Shown: in pieces, positions 1 to 10,673 of the stretch | Layout: each line of letters starts with the position of its first letter | Position numbering within the stretch: the first letter of the stretch is position 1 | Assembly (NCBI RefSeq): GCF_025290035.1 | Contig: NZ_JAMBKT010000006.1 | Coordinates: 1-46,901, forward strand | Source of the DNA: Apilactobacillus sp. | GTDB taxonomy: Bacteria > Bacillota > Bacilli > Lactobacillales > Lactobacillaceae | Reading direction: 5' to 3' | DNA: 46,901 nt | The notes under the pieces: generated by a model | The model's database searches: none | What the model was told of the DNA's origin: nothing | The model's input: the letters and a program-made list of their open reading frames with translations, nothing else | Program-made: the position numbers and the translations under genes

Positions 1-1490
1 TTATCTTCAAAGTCTTTTTCATCTTGATTCCATTTGTCGACATTTAGTTGTTCTGGTAATACTACTTGTTGCATGAATTTTTCATATTGACGATAGGCGT
101 CAAAAAATGAATTATTGTATAGCGCATCATAAACTTTTCTGAATTTTTTAGTAACGATCTGTTTAGCGATGTAGTAACGTTCATCATCTTGGTCTTGGAA
201 ACTACCTAATTGTTTACCAGTCATATAATCGTGATATTGTTCTGAACTAAGTTGATCAATTTCTTCGTCAACCCAAGGTTTATAGACTTCAATTTCGATA
301 CGTTTTTTTAAAATCTCAATTAAACGATTTTTGGTTTTTAAGAATTTATCCGCTGGTTTCATTAGCTTAGGTTGTTCAGCGTAAATGTTTCTAATCACAT
401 CTTTATCAAAGAAAACATTTCCATCCACTAAAATACTTTGGAAAGCGATGTCTTCATTAAAGATAGTTTGGATATATTCTTCAATTAGCTGCATATAACC
501 ATGACTTTGTTTAAAAGCTTGAATGGCTTTATCATCATCACTATATTGAGTTTCTAATTCGTATTGATCAAAGAGACTTTGGACTTTAATTCCTTCTAAT
601 CGGTGATCAATAAATTCTTGTAATGTTACCTGTCTCATATTGCGTTCACCTAAACTAGGTAAAACATCTGAAATATAATGGGAGAACAATCGGTTCGGTG
701 AGAACAAGATAATTTGATCGGCTTCTAGTGAACTTCTACTGTGATATAACAAGAAGGCAATTCGTTGAAGAATCGCAGAAGTTTTACCAGAGCCGGCAAC
801 TCCTTGGACAACTAGTAAGTCATTATAGGTATCGCGAATAATATCGTTTTGTTCTTTTTGAATTGTGGAAACAATGTTTTGCATCACTTCATCGTGTTGT
901 TGACCTAAAACATTTTGCAACATTTCATCACCAACGGTTTCATTGGTATCAAACATGTTATCAATATGGGCATTACTAATCTGGAATTGACGCTTTTTGA
1001 TTAATTCAGTTGATTGGGTTCCAGCAGGAGTTTGGTATTTAACTTTTCCCAACGTTCCGTTGTAGTAGATACTAGAAATTGGTGCACGCCAATCATAAAC
1101 TAAAAAGTTATCATCGTCGTCAACGAATGAAGCAGTTCCAATGTAGAGACTGTCAGAATCCACTTCATCCTCGTCTTGAATATCAATACGACCAAAGTAG
1201 GGCGAATCAGCTAGCTTTTTGTAAGTTTCTAGTTGGTTCTTAATGATGGCTTCGCTTTGGACTACTTTATTAACTAATCCTCTTTGTTGTTGTAAATCCG
1301 CAGAGGTTTCAATTCTATCATCGACTTCGACGTAGTTAACGGAGGTATTATTACCGTAGTTCTGTTGAACACGTTTTGTTTCGTTATGTGCTTTATCGTA
1401 TTCAATTTGAGTCGTATCAATGCGATGGTATAATTTTTCAACAACTTCATCGACACGTTTTTGCTCATTATTTAAATCGTTATTGCCCAT
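1..1490 (-). CDS. helD: RNA polymerase recycling motor HelD (UvrD/Rep-like helicase), 5' part only
   Basis: The gene reads leftward from an ATG at 1490 and runs off the window, so only about the first 496 residues are visible; full HelD proteins are usually 700-770 residues. The N-terminal roughly 90 residues are charged and coiled-coil-like, as expected for the HelD arm that enters the RNA polymerase secondary channel. A Walker A motif (GVAGSGKT) lies near residue 230, followed by the LLYHSRSS-like segment of UvrD-family helicases. In the known family HelD binds stalled or post-termination RNA polymerase and uses ATP to free it from nucleic acid. The ribosome binding site is GGAGGAAATA just before the start. 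A strong promoter lies upstream and is arranged divergently to trpS. The frame is open throughout, with no sign of damage. Confidence 0.9.
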   Translation of the reverse strand, partial: MGNNDLNNEQKRVDEVVEKLYHRIDTTQIEYDKAHNETKRVQQNYGNNTSVNYVEVDDRIETSADLQQQRGLVNKVVQSEAIIKNQLETYKKLADSPYFGRIDIQDEDEVDSDSLYIGTASFVDDDDNFLVYDWRAPISSIYYNGTLGKVKYQTPAGTQSTELIKKRQFQISNAHIDNMFDTNETVGDEMLQNVLGQQHDEVMQNIVSTIQKEQNDIIRDTYNDLLVVQGVAGSGKTSAILQRIAFLLYHSRSSLEADQIILFSPNRLFSHYISDVLPSLGERNMRQVTLQEFIDHRLEGIKVQSLFDQYELETQYSDDDKAIQAFKQSHGYMQLIEEYIQTIFNEDIAFQSILVDGNVFFDKDVIRNIYAEQPKLMKPADKFLKTKNRLIEILKKRIEIEVYKPWVDEEIDQLSSEQYHDYMTGKQLGSFQDQDDERYYIAKQIVTKKFRKVYDALYNNSFFDAYRQYEKFMQQVVLPEQLNVDKWNQDEKDFED

Positions 1491-1537
1491 TATTTCCTCC
1501 TCGCTCGAACACAAAATCCGTTCATTTATGCTTTACA

Positions 1538-1566
1538 ATTCTAATGAGATTTTAGGCTTGTGTCAA
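1538..1566 (-). promoter_or_regulatory. SigA promoter of helD
   Basis: On the minus strand a TTGACA -35 (plus-strand 1561-1566) is followed after 17 bases by TAGAAT (1538-1543). This matches the consensus vegetative promoter closely and sits about 50 bases before the helD start codon. Confidence 0.75.
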
Positions 1567-1578
1567 TTAATATCCTTT

Positions 1579-1607
1579 TTGACATGCCCTATTAAATCCA
1601 GTAAAAT
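1579..1607 (+). promoter_or_regulatory. SigA promoter of the trpS leader
   Basis: TTGACA (1579-1584) and TAAAAT (1602-1607) are separated by exactly 17 bases. Transcription would start near 1614, giving a leader of about 200 bases that contains the whole T-box. Its -35 box is only 12 bases from the helD -35 box on the other strand. Confidence 0.8.
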
Positions 1608-1641
1608 ATAAGTAATATTAAAGTAAGTAGCGATGTCATTT

Positions 1642-1803
1642 ACAGAGAGATTATTATGTAGTGAAAGTAATCACGACTAGCGAAATGGATGAATAATGGG
1701 AATGCACCCTTATCGCAGAGTGGCGAATGAAATTACATTTGCAAGTTAGGTGGTACCGCGCTAAAGCGTCCTATTGTTTTTTAACAGTGGGACGCTTTTT
1801 TTC
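1642..1803 (+). promoter_or_regulatory. T-box riboswitch with terminator, upstream of trpS
   Basis: The leader carries the AGAGAG motif (1644-1649) and a stem I whose arms 1650-1655 and 1692-1697 pair perfectly. The specifier-loop strand is near 1698-1708, and the invariant T-box AGGTGGTACCGCG is at 1748-1760. A terminator hairpin follows with arms 1763-1770 and about 1789-1797 and a T run. In this family uncharged tRNA pairs with the specifier codon and with the TGGN bulge, which favours the antiterminator and lets the downstream synthetase gene be transcribed. The codon in the usual GAA-NNN-A position reads TGC, while a TGG lies six bases upstream; see the findings. Confidence 0.93.
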
Positions 1804-1821
1804 TAGAAAGGAAGTTTCAAG

Positions 1822-2841
1822 ATGACAGATAAAAAAGTAATTTTAACTGGTGATAGACCAACAGGAAAACTACACATTGGACATTACGTTGGTTCATTAA
1901 AGAACCGTGTTCAACTACAAAATTCAGGAGAATATGACACTAATATTATGATTGCGGACATGCAAGCATTAACTGATAATGCGCGTGATCCTGAAAAAAT
2001 CAGAAATTCACTTCTACAAGTAGCACTTGATTACTTAGCAGTCGGCATTGACCCTAAGAAGTCAACTATCTTAGTTCAATCACAAATCGATGCTTTAAAC
2101 GAATTAACTATGCACTACTTAAACATTGTTTCAGTTAATCGTTTAATGAGAAACCCAACTGTTAAAACTGAAATTCAACAAAAAAAATTCGGTGAAAGTG
2201 TGCCAGCTGGTTTCTTAATTTACCCAGTTAGCCAAGCAGCTGATATTACAGCATTCAAGGCTGATACAGTTCCAGTTGGTGAAGACCAAGAACCAATGCT
2301 AGAACAAACTAGAGAAATCGTGAGAAGTATTAACGGTATCTACGGTAAAGACGTTTTAGTTGAACCAGAAGGTTACTTCCCACCAAAGGGAATGGGACGT
2401 ATTCCTGGTTTAGATGGTAACGCTAAGATGAGTAAATCACTAAATAACTGTATCTACTTATCAGATGACGAAGACACTATCCAAAAGAAAGTTATGTCAA
2501 TGTACACTGATCCTAACCATATTCATGTTGAGGACCCAGGTCAAGTCGAAGGAAACACTGTTTTCACTTACCTAGATATCTTCGCTGAAGATAAAGAAAA
2601 AGTGGCTGACTTAAAGGCACAATATGAACATGGTGGTTTGGGTGACGTGAAGATTAAACGTTATCTAAACGAAGTCCTACAAGCCGAATTAGCACCAATC
2701 AGAGAACGTCGTATGGAATTTGAAAAGGATCCACAAGGCGTTTATGATATTCTAAAAGATGGTAGTGAAAAAGCTAGCAAGGTAGCCAACCAAACTCTAG
2801 ACGAAGTTAGAGATGCTATTGGTATCAACTACTTCAAGTAA
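1822..2841 (+). CDS. trpS: Tryptophanyl-tRNA synthetase
   Basis: This class I aminoacyl-tRNA synthetase charges tRNA-Trp with tryptophan in the cytoplasm. The 339-residue length is normal for bacterial TrpRS. The HIGH signature is seen as GKLHIGH at residues 15-21 and the KMSKS loop as AKMSKSLNN near residues 200-208. The [11 protein letters not shown] segment between them is typical of the family's substrate pocket. The ATG start follows AGAAAGGAAG with good spacing. It is transcribed from its own promoter through a T-box leader, so expression should respond to uncharged tRNA. No terminator follows before the next gene, so the phosphatase gene 32 bases downstream may be co-transcribed. Confidence 0.97.
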   Translation: MTDKKVILTGDRPTGKLHIGHYVGSLKNRVQLQNSGEYDTNIMIADMQALTDNARDPEKIRNSLLQVALDYLAVGIDPKKSTILVQSQIDALNELTMHYLNIVSVNRLMRNPTVKTEIQQKKFGESVPAGFLIYPVSQAADITAFKADTVPVGEDQEPMLEQTREIVRSINGIYGKDVLVEPEGYFPPKGMGRIPGLDGNAKMSKSLNNCIYLSDDEDTIQKKVMSMYTDPNHIHVEDPGQVEGNTVFTYLDIFAEDKEKVADLKAQYEHGGLGDVKIKRYLNEVLQAELAPIRERRMEFEKDPQGVYDILKDGSEKASKVANQTLDEVRDAIGINYFK

Positions 2842-2873
2842 TGCAAATTATTTTATAGTTTAGGGTGAATCGG

Positions 2874-3806
2874 ATGGAAAACTTAGTAATTGTTGACATC
2901 GGTTCTAATTCTGCTCGAATGTCTATTTACCGAATTGAAAGTGATGGATACTGTGTTGAAATAAAACGTAGTAAAAGCGATAGCCGACTTTCAGAGGGAA
3001 TGGGTAAAGAGAAGATGTTACAACCGGTTGCAATTAATCGGACAATCAATGCGTTAAAATCGTTTAAACGCATTTATAGTGCAATGAATAATACAACTGT
3101 AATCACAATTGCGACCGCTGCTGTTCGTCAAGCCGAAAATCAAAAGGCCTTTATCAGAAAAGTACGCAAGAAGGTTGGATTAGACATTCGTGTTCTCTCA
3201 GGTCGAGAAGAAGCTTATTATGACTATTTAGGTGTCGTTAATAAGATTAAAATGAATGATTATATGGTAATGGATATTGGGGGGGCTAGTATTGAGCTAG
3301 TGCGTGTCCAAGGCAAGAAACGCCGCGATTTAATCAGTTTACCAATCGGAGCGGTTAATATTTCAGAACGTTTTAAACTAAATAATTCTGTTCACGCTGC
3401 AGACTTATTTAACGCCCAACGTTTCTTAAAGGAAAATATTCATCGTGTTCCGTGGTTGAAAAAAGCGGACCATTATCAATTAGTTGTATTAGGTGGGGCT
3501 GCACGCAGTCTTGCGAGAATTAACCGCAGCTACCAACACTTTTCAAATTCAGATAATTTAAATGGTTATCATTTAAATCAACGACAAGTCATGGGAACCT
3601 ATGAATTGTTATTAAGAAAGAATTTACACAATCGAAAAGAAATTCACGGATTAGAAAATGAACGTGCAGATATTATCTTAGGTGGGCTACTACCATTAAT
3701 TACTGTCATCGATGAAATCGATTCTAGAAGAATCGTTTTCTCTGAAGGTGGCGTACGTGAAGGATTAATAGCTGAATATCTAAAGAAACATTATCGACAC
3801 TATTAA
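2874..3806 (+). CDS. ppx: Ppx/GppA-family phosphatase (exopolyphosphatase-like)
   Basis: The product belongs to the actin-fold Ppx/GppA family, which hydrolyses polyphosphate or pppGpp. The first phosphate-binding loop is seen as VDIGSNSARM at residues 7-16 and the second as MDIGGASIEL near residue 132. At about 310 residues it is the short form that lacks the C-terminal HD domain of E. coli GppA, as is common in lactobacilli. A GTG at 2865 would add three residues, but the ATG at 2874 fits better because the AGGGTG just upstream then serves as the ribosome binding site. No polyphosphate kinase gene lies next to it, so polyphosphate versus pppGpp specificity cannot be decided here. A strong terminator follows. 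Confidence 0.85.
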   Translation: MENLVIVDIGSNSARMSIYRIESDGYCVEIKRSKSDSRLSEGMGKEKMLQPVAINRTINALKSFKRIYSAMNNTTVITIATAAVRQAENQKAFIRKVRKKVGLDIRVLSGREEAYYDYLGVVNKIKMNDYMVMDIGGASIELVRVQGKKRRDLISLPIGAVNISERFKLNNSVHAADLFNAQRFLKENIHRVPWLKKADHYQLVVLGGAARSLARINRSYQHFSNSDNLNGYHLNQRQVMGTYELLLRKNLHNRKEIHGLENERADIILGGLLPLITVIDEIDSRRIVFSEGGVREGLIAEYLKKHYRHY

Positions 3807-3808
3807 TC

Positions 3809-3845
3809 AGGTTTTTAATCCTTAACGGGATTGAAAACCTTTTTA
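3809..3845 (+). terminator. Rho-independent terminator after ppx
   Basis: Thirteen-base arms (3809-3821 and 3828-3840) pair with one G-T wobble around a TTAACG loop, followed by TTTTT. It separates ppx from mvaA. Confidence 0.85.
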
Positions 3846-3898
3846 AATCTAAATTGAAGCATGCGTGTTATCATGAGCATTGAATAGGAGAGAAATCA

Positions 3899-5158
3899 AT
3901 GGGCACATTTAAGCATTTTTATCATCGTGATTATCAAGAACGAACCGACTTAGTTAGTGAATTCGCTCAATTATCAAAAGACCAACAAGTACAATTAACA
4001 TCAGACTACCAAAAAAGAAATGATCATCTCATTGAAAACTATTTAACTGATTATGCTCTTCCAGAAGGCGTGGCGGTTAATTTAGTGGTTAATGGGGATG
4101 AAAAGGTAGTTCCGATGGTGACTGAAGAACCTTCAGTGATTGCGGCTGCTAGTAATGGTTCCCGCTTATTAAGTCGTGGTGACGGCATTGAAGCCAAAGT
4201 ATTAGGACATAACTTAATGGGACAAATCGTTGTTAAGACGGATAACGTTAATCTATTAACAGGTTTTGTAAATACTCATTTTGAAAAGATGATTGAAGTG
4301 GCTAATCAAGCCCATCCCTCAATATTAAAATACGGTGGAGGTGCGAAAGAAGTACGTGTCCGCCAACTAGATGCAACGTATTGCTCAATTGATTTATTCG
4401 TCAATGTAGGTGAGGCAATGGGTGCGAACATGATGAACACCATGCTAGAAGCACTAGCTGCTTTTATCACTGATAAGATTGATGGTACCATTTTAATGAG
4501 TATCCTTTCTAATTACGGTGAAGACAGTTTAGTCCAAGTGCAAGGGGTTGTACCAGTTACTAAACTAGCGACGGCTGGAATTGATGGGGAAACTGTTGCG
4601 AACCAAATTGTAGCAGCTTCCCACATAGCCCAAATTGATCCTTATCGTGCAGCAACGCATAACAAGGGGATTATGAACGGAATTGATGCCGTTGTTATGG
4701 CAATGGGGAATGACTGGCGGGCAGTGGAAGCTGGCGTTCATTCATTTGCTAGTCAAAATGGTCAATACCGTGGTTTGTCAGATTGGCAAATTGACGGTGA
4801 TAAGTTAGTAGGTAAACTAACGATTCCATTGTCATTAGGATTCATTGGTGGAGCTACCAAGGTGTTTGATAAAGTTAAAATCAATCAACAAATTGCCAAA
4901 GTCAGTTCTAAAGAAGAACTTAGCGAAGTGGTAGCAGCAATTGGATTAGCCCAAAACCTAGCTGCCTTAAAAGCACTCGTTTCAGAAGGAATTCAAAAAG
5001 GCCACATGGGACTACAACTTAACTCACTAGCAATCACTGCTGGTGCAACTGAAGATGAAGTTCGCCAAGTGGTTCAACAACTAAAAGAACAACATCAAGC
5101 TGATTTAGCGTCAGCAGAAAAAATCTTAAAATTAATTAGAAATAATGAAGGTGAATAA
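3899..5158 (+). CDS. mvaA: Hydroxymethylglutaryl-CoA reductase, class II (degradative-type fold)
   Basis: HMG-CoA reductase makes mevalonate from HMG-CoA, the committed step of the mevalonate route to isoprenoids for undecaprenyl phosphate and quinone side chains. The 419-residue length and the lack of a membrane anchor mark the bacterial class II enzyme. Recognisable pieces are ALPEGVAVNLVVNG near residue 55, the signature AMGANMMNTMLEAL near 172, the active-site lysine segment THNKGIMNG near 253, the ND aspartate near 271, and the catalytic histidine in GHMGL near 368. The start has AGGAGAG ten bases upstream. The stop is three bases before the next start, so the two genes are probably translated from one message. 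Confidence 0.96.
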   Translation: MGTFKHFYHRDYQERTDLVSEFAQLSKDQQVQLTSDYQKRNDHLIENYLTDYALPEGVAVNLVVNGDEKVVPMVTEEPSVIAAASNGSRLLSRGDGIEAKVLGHNLMGQIVVKTDNVNLLTGFVNTHFEKMIEVANQAHPSILKYGGGAKEVRVRQLDATYCSIDLFVNVGEAMGANMMNTMLEALAAFITDKIDGTILMSILSNYGEDSLVQVQGVVPVTKLATAGIDGETVANQIVAASHIAQIDPYRAATHNKGIMNGIDAVVMAMGNDWRAVEAGVHSFASQNGQYRGLSDWQIDGDKLVGKLTIPLSLGFIGGATKVFDKVKINQQIAKVSSKEELSEVVAAIGLAQNLAALKALVSEGIQKGHMGLQLNSLAITAGATEDEVRQVVQQLKEQHQADLASAEKILKLIRNNEGE

Positions 5159-5160
5159 AT

Positions 5161-6123
5161 ATGGAAATCGAATTAAATCAAGACACCCAAAGTTTAATTA
5201 ACGTGGTTAATAAGTTCTTCCCAGGAACAATCGAAGTACAATTTATCGGTCAATTGCAATCAGGATATGTACGCCATGATCAAGCTCAAGTGGTTCAAGA
5301 TGGTAAGAACCTATACGTCCAAATCTCAGATATGTCAGCACCAAACTACACCGCATCTCACGAATTAATTCATTTATTAATGACACTTCGTGGTTTCCCA
5401 CAAATCTTCTTTACCTTATCAACTGGTCAAGATGACTTAGATGAACAACTAGAAGTAATGGGAACTGAATTATTCGACATTATCGCTCATTTCGTTGTCG
5501 TATCAGAACAACGTAAACACGGTTTAATCGATGATGAAATCGAACAAATGTATCTAAAGGGAATTCAAAACACTATCAAGCCAGAACCAGAAGAATTAGA
5601 TAATGAAATGGAATTACGTCTATTAACTTTAATTGACGCGCGTGTCTTCTTCGGCGACAAGTTTGATCAACTAGCTCGTAAGACTTTAGAAAAGGATTAC
5701 CCAACTGCACTTGCTGCAGCTGACAAGATTTACGATATTATTACTGAAAAGCCAACTGATTCACCATTTGGTTTCAGAAGAAACGTAGTTAAGTTATTCA
5801 GAGTATTTGATGAACAACTAGCTAAGTGGGGCTTACCAGCACTACACAACAATGAATACGCTACTATTTCTAGTGTTGTTTCAGAACGTCAATTGAACTT
5901 AAACGTTAAACAACAATTTGAAATCTTCCATTCAGAATTACACGATAAGGAAACTAACCGTCGTGCATACGTTGGATTCAACAAGTCTGATGACCAAAAT
6001 TCATTTGTAATTCCAGCACCCACCGGAATGGATGATAGTCCTGAATACTTTAAGAAGTTATACGCAATGACTGTTAAAGACCTATTTAAAGAACTAAAGA
6101 TGCCATACATTATTAGAAAGTAG
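5161..6123 (+). CDS. Conserved protein with HExxH metalloprotease-like motif, function unknown
   Basis: I cannot assign a function. The 320-residue protein resembles a lactobacillar family that I recall being labelled 'IpaB/EvcA family protein' in databases, a name with no functional support. A HELIH motif at residues 67-71 sits in SHELIHLLM, with acidic and histidine residues 32-40 positions later (E103, D106, H110) that could complete a zinc site. This suggests a minimal zincin-like fold. There is no signal peptide or membrane segment, so it should be cytoplasmic. It follows mvaA after two bases and precedes the sirtuin gene after 20, which implies co-transcription but does not show a shared pathway. 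Confidence 0.75.
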   Translation: MEIELNQDTQSLINVVNKFFPGTIEVQFIGQLQSGYVRHDQAQVVQDGKNLYVQISDMSAPNYTASHELIHLLMTLRGFPQIFFTLSTGQDDLDEQLEVMGTELFDIIAHFVVVSEQRKHGLIDDEIEQMYLKGIQNTIKPEPEELDNEMELRLLTLIDARVFFGDKFDQLARKTLEKDYPTALAAADKIYDIITEKPTDSPFGFRRNVVKLFRVFDEQLAKWGLPALHNNEYATISSVVSERQLNLNVKQQFEIFHSELHDKETNRRAYVGFNKSDDQNSFVIPAPTGMDDSPEYFKKLYAMTVKDLFKELKMPYIIRK

Positions 6124-6143
6124 TTTTTGAGGGAGGGATTGTT

Positions 6144-6851
6144 TTGGATAGTAAAATTCAATCATTATTTGTTGAAGCTAAACATATTGTATTTCTAACT
6201 GGAGCAGGGGTTTCAACTGCATCTAATATTCCAGATTACCGTTCGAAAAACGGCTTGTATGCGACTGATACTACTGGGAAACCAGCAGAGTATTACTTAA
6301 GCCATGCTTGCTTAGTGAATGAACCAGAAGTCTTTTACACTTTCGTGAAAGAAAATATGTATTATCCAAATGCGAAGCCCAACATCATTCATCAAAAACA
6401 AGCGCAGTTAACCCAACAAGGAAAGGCGAGCGTGATCACACAAAACGTTGATGGATTATATTCTGCATGTGGGACTAAGAACTTAATCGAGTTTCACGGT
6501 ACTTTATACAATGTAATTTGCCAAAAGTGTCATCAATCAGTTGATTGGCATGAATACATGCAAAGTGATGTACACAATGATTGTGGTGGACGACTTAGAC
6601 CGGGGATTGTTTTATACGATGAAGGTTTAAATCAAAAGAATATCGTCGATAGCATTGATTTAATGCAACAAGCCGATTTAGTCGTGATTGTCGGAACTTC
6701 AATGCGTGTTTATCCGTTTGCAGGGTTACTCGATTATCGTAATCCAAATGCGAAAGTGATTGCGGTAAATCAAGAACGTTTGAATTTAGGCATCGATTTT
6801 GAAATGATTCAAGGGGATGCGACTGAATTCTTTAACGACTTAAATTGTTAG
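6144..6851 (+). CDS. Sir2-family NAD-dependent protein deacylase (sirtuin)
   Basis: Sirtuins remove acyl groups from lysines using NAD and release nicotinamide and O-acyl-ADP-ribose. The NAD-binding motifs are GAGVSTASNIPDYRS at residues 20-34, TQNVDGLY at 99-106 and the catalytic histidine H118 in EFHGT. The zinc module shows C126 and C129, but the second pair reads H144 and C147 rather than two cysteines, so a Cys3His site is likely. The start is TTG at 6144 after a strong GGGAGGGA site. The length of 235 residues is normal. It lies between the HExxH gene and a DUF72 gene, all on the same strand with short gaps. Confidence 0.92.
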   Translation: MDSKIQSLFVEAKHIVFLTGAGVSTASNIPDYRSKNGLYATDTTGKPAEYYLSHACLVNEPEVFYTFVKENMYYPNAKPNIIHQKQAQLTQQGKASVITQNVDGLYSACGTKNLIEFHGTLYNVICQKCHQSVDWHEYMQSDVHNDCGGRLRPGIVLYDEGLNQKNIVDSIDLMQQADLVVIVGTSMRVYPFAGLLDYRNPNAKVIAVNQERLNLGIDFEMIQGDATEFFNDLNC

Positions 6852-6866
6852 AAAGCAGATGAGGAA

Positions 6867-7718
6867 ATGATAACTTTAGGTGTGACTACTTGGAGTGAAC
6901 ATCCAGCACTGATTAATGGAGAAGAACGACCAGTGAAGTTAAACGAATACGCTGCTCATTTTCCAGTGGTCGAAGTCGATAATCCGTTTTACGGAATCCC
7001 ACAAACCAAGACAGTGCAACAATGGATGCGTCAAGTTCCAGACTCGTTTCAATTCATTTTAAAAGCCAATCAACTAATGACGAAGCATGACATGCGTTCG
7101 AATTTGGCGGCCGATGATGATGAAAGAAAAAAAGTATTTAGCGATTATCGAAAGATGATTCAACCGCTTTTAGCAACTAATCAGTTGAAGACGATTTTAT
7201 TTCAATTCCCGCCATATTTTGAAAGAAGTAATGAAAACATTCGCTACTTAATGGAAATCCGTCAATTGATGGGACCAAAAACACCAATTGCGGTAGAATT
7301 TCGCAATCCCAGTTGGACAGAAGTTAGTCTACGTCAATCGATGGATGATTATTTAAAACGCCTCGGGATTACCTTTGTGATTGCCGATGAACCACATAAC
7401 GTCAATAATGGGGTTGAATTCTTACCACTAGTATCAACCAATAAACTAGCGTTTTTAAGGCTGCATGGACGGAATGCACAAGGTTGGTTTAACCAGGATA
7501 AGAACTGGCGAAGTCAAAGAACGCTTTATAATTACAGCAAAGAAGAACTACAAGCATTCGCTAAAACGGTGCAAGAGTTAAATCAACAAGTGGAGGAAGT
7601 ATGTGTTATTTTCAACAATAATTCGGGTAGGGATGCAGCGCCAAATGCACTACAACTACAAGAATTACTGCACGTTTCGTTTAACGATTTAGCACCGATG
7701 CAATTAGATTTGTTTTAA
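6867..7718 (+). CDS. DUF72 family protein (YecE-like TIM-barrel)
   Basis: The 283-residue product matches the DUF72/YecE family: it starts with the GVTTWSEH segment, continues with VEVDNPFYGIP, FQFILKAN and VEFRNPSW, and ends with VIFNNNSGRDAAPNA. The family has a TIM-barrel fold and is widespread, but its reaction is not established. The ATG start follows a GATGAGGA site. It begins 15 bases after the sirtuin stop, so it is likely the last gene of the unit starting at mvaA. Confidence 0.85.
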   Translation: MITLGVTTWSEHPALINGEERPVKLNEYAAHFPVVEVDNPFYGIPQTKTVQQWMRQVPDSFQFILKANQLMTKHDMRSNLAADDDERKKVFSDYRKMIQPLLATNQLKTILFQFPPYFERSNENIRYLMEIRQLMGPKTPIAVEFRNPSWTEVSLRQSMDDYLKRLGITFVIADEPHNVNNGVEFLPLVSTNKLAFLRLHGRNAQGWFNQDKNWRSQRTLYNYSKEELQAFAKTVQELNQQVEEVCVIFNNNSGRDAAPNALQLQELLHVSFNDLAPMQLDLF

Positions 7719-7758
7719 CATCAATATAATTGCTAAATTAATTATGATATACTATTAA

Positions 7759-9831
<2,073 letters not shown>

Positions 9832-9851
9832 TGGTATAGTCATAAATCAAG

Positions 9852-9887
9852 ATAGCCATTGATTCTATTGAATTGATGGCTATTTTT
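9852..9887 (+). terminator. Rho-independent terminator between metG and tatD
   Basis: A 14-bp stem (9852-9865 with 9869-9882, two G-T wobbles) closes a TATT loop and is followed by TTTTT. The tatD start lies only 18 bases beyond, so readthrough may be partial. Confidence 0.85.
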
Positions 9888-9905
9888 ACGGATAGGAGTA
9901 GAATA

Positions 9906-10673
9906 ATGCAAATTTTTGATTCCCATACTCATTTAAATGATGACGCGTTTCGTGATAACGTCCAAGCATATATCGATCATGCTGCTAAATTAGGGGTTAC
10001 TAAGATGGCAATTGTCGGTTCTAACCGTGCGATGAACGAAGAAGCGATTCAATTAGCTCATCAATACGATAATTTATATGCAATCGTAGGTTTTCACCCC
10101 GAAGAAGCACTAAATTATAATGACGAAGAAGAAGTTATCTTACGTCAACAATTAGCTGATGAAAAGGTCATTGGTTTAGGTGAAATTGGTTTAGATTATT
10201 ATCAAGACCAAGCCCCTAAAGCAGCACAATTTAATGTGTTTAAACGTCAAATTAAAATTGCTCAAGAAATGAATTTACCAATTTCTGTGCATAATCGTGA
10301 TGCGTTTGAAGATACTTACGCCATTTTAAAAGAGTGTGGAGTTAATAATGGCATTATTCATAGTTTTAATGGGGATGCTGAATGGTTAAATAAGTTCATT
10401 GATTTAGGGATGTATGTTTCCTATTCAGGTGTAGCTAGTTTTAAAAAGACCAAGGAAATTCACGATGCGGTCGAAAAGACGCCAAGTGATAAAATGCTAG
10501 TGGAAACCGATGCGCCTTACTTAGCGCCGGAACCATTACGTGGTCATCAAAATGAACCAGGTTTTACTTTATACACCATAGAAGCTGTCGCTCGTTTCCG
10601 CGATACTACTCCAGATAAAATCGCTGAGATGACATATCAAAATGCATTGAGAATTTTTGGATTGGAAGATTAA
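9906..10673 (+). CDS. tatD: TatD-family metal-dependent DNase
   Basis: TatD proteins are TIM-barrel metal hydrolases of the amidohydrolase superfamily with 3'-5' exonuclease activity on DNA or RNA. Metal-binding motifs are visible as DSHTHLND at residues 5-12, GEIGLDYY near 92-99, SVHNRDAF near 130 and VETDAPYL near 203. The length is 255 residues, normal for YabD/TatD. An upstream in-frame ATG at 9873 lies inside the terminator arm, whereas the ATG at 9906 follows GGAGTAGAATA, so 9906 is chosen. Its stop codon overlaps the rnmV start by one base, indicating translational coupling, as in Bacillus. Confidence 0.95.
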   Translation: MQIFDSHTHLNDDAFRDNVQAYIDHAAKLGVTKMAIVGSNRAMNEEAIQLAHQYDNLYAIVGFHPEEALNYNDEEEVILRQQLADEKVIGLGEIGLDYYQDQAPKAAQFNVFKRQIKIAQEMNLPISVHNRDAFEDTYAILKECGVNNGIIHSFNGDAEWLNKFIDLGMYVSYSGVASFKKTKEIHDAVEKTPSDKMLVETDAPYLAPEPLRGHQNEPGFTLYTIEAVARFRDTTPDKIAEMTYQNALRIFGLED

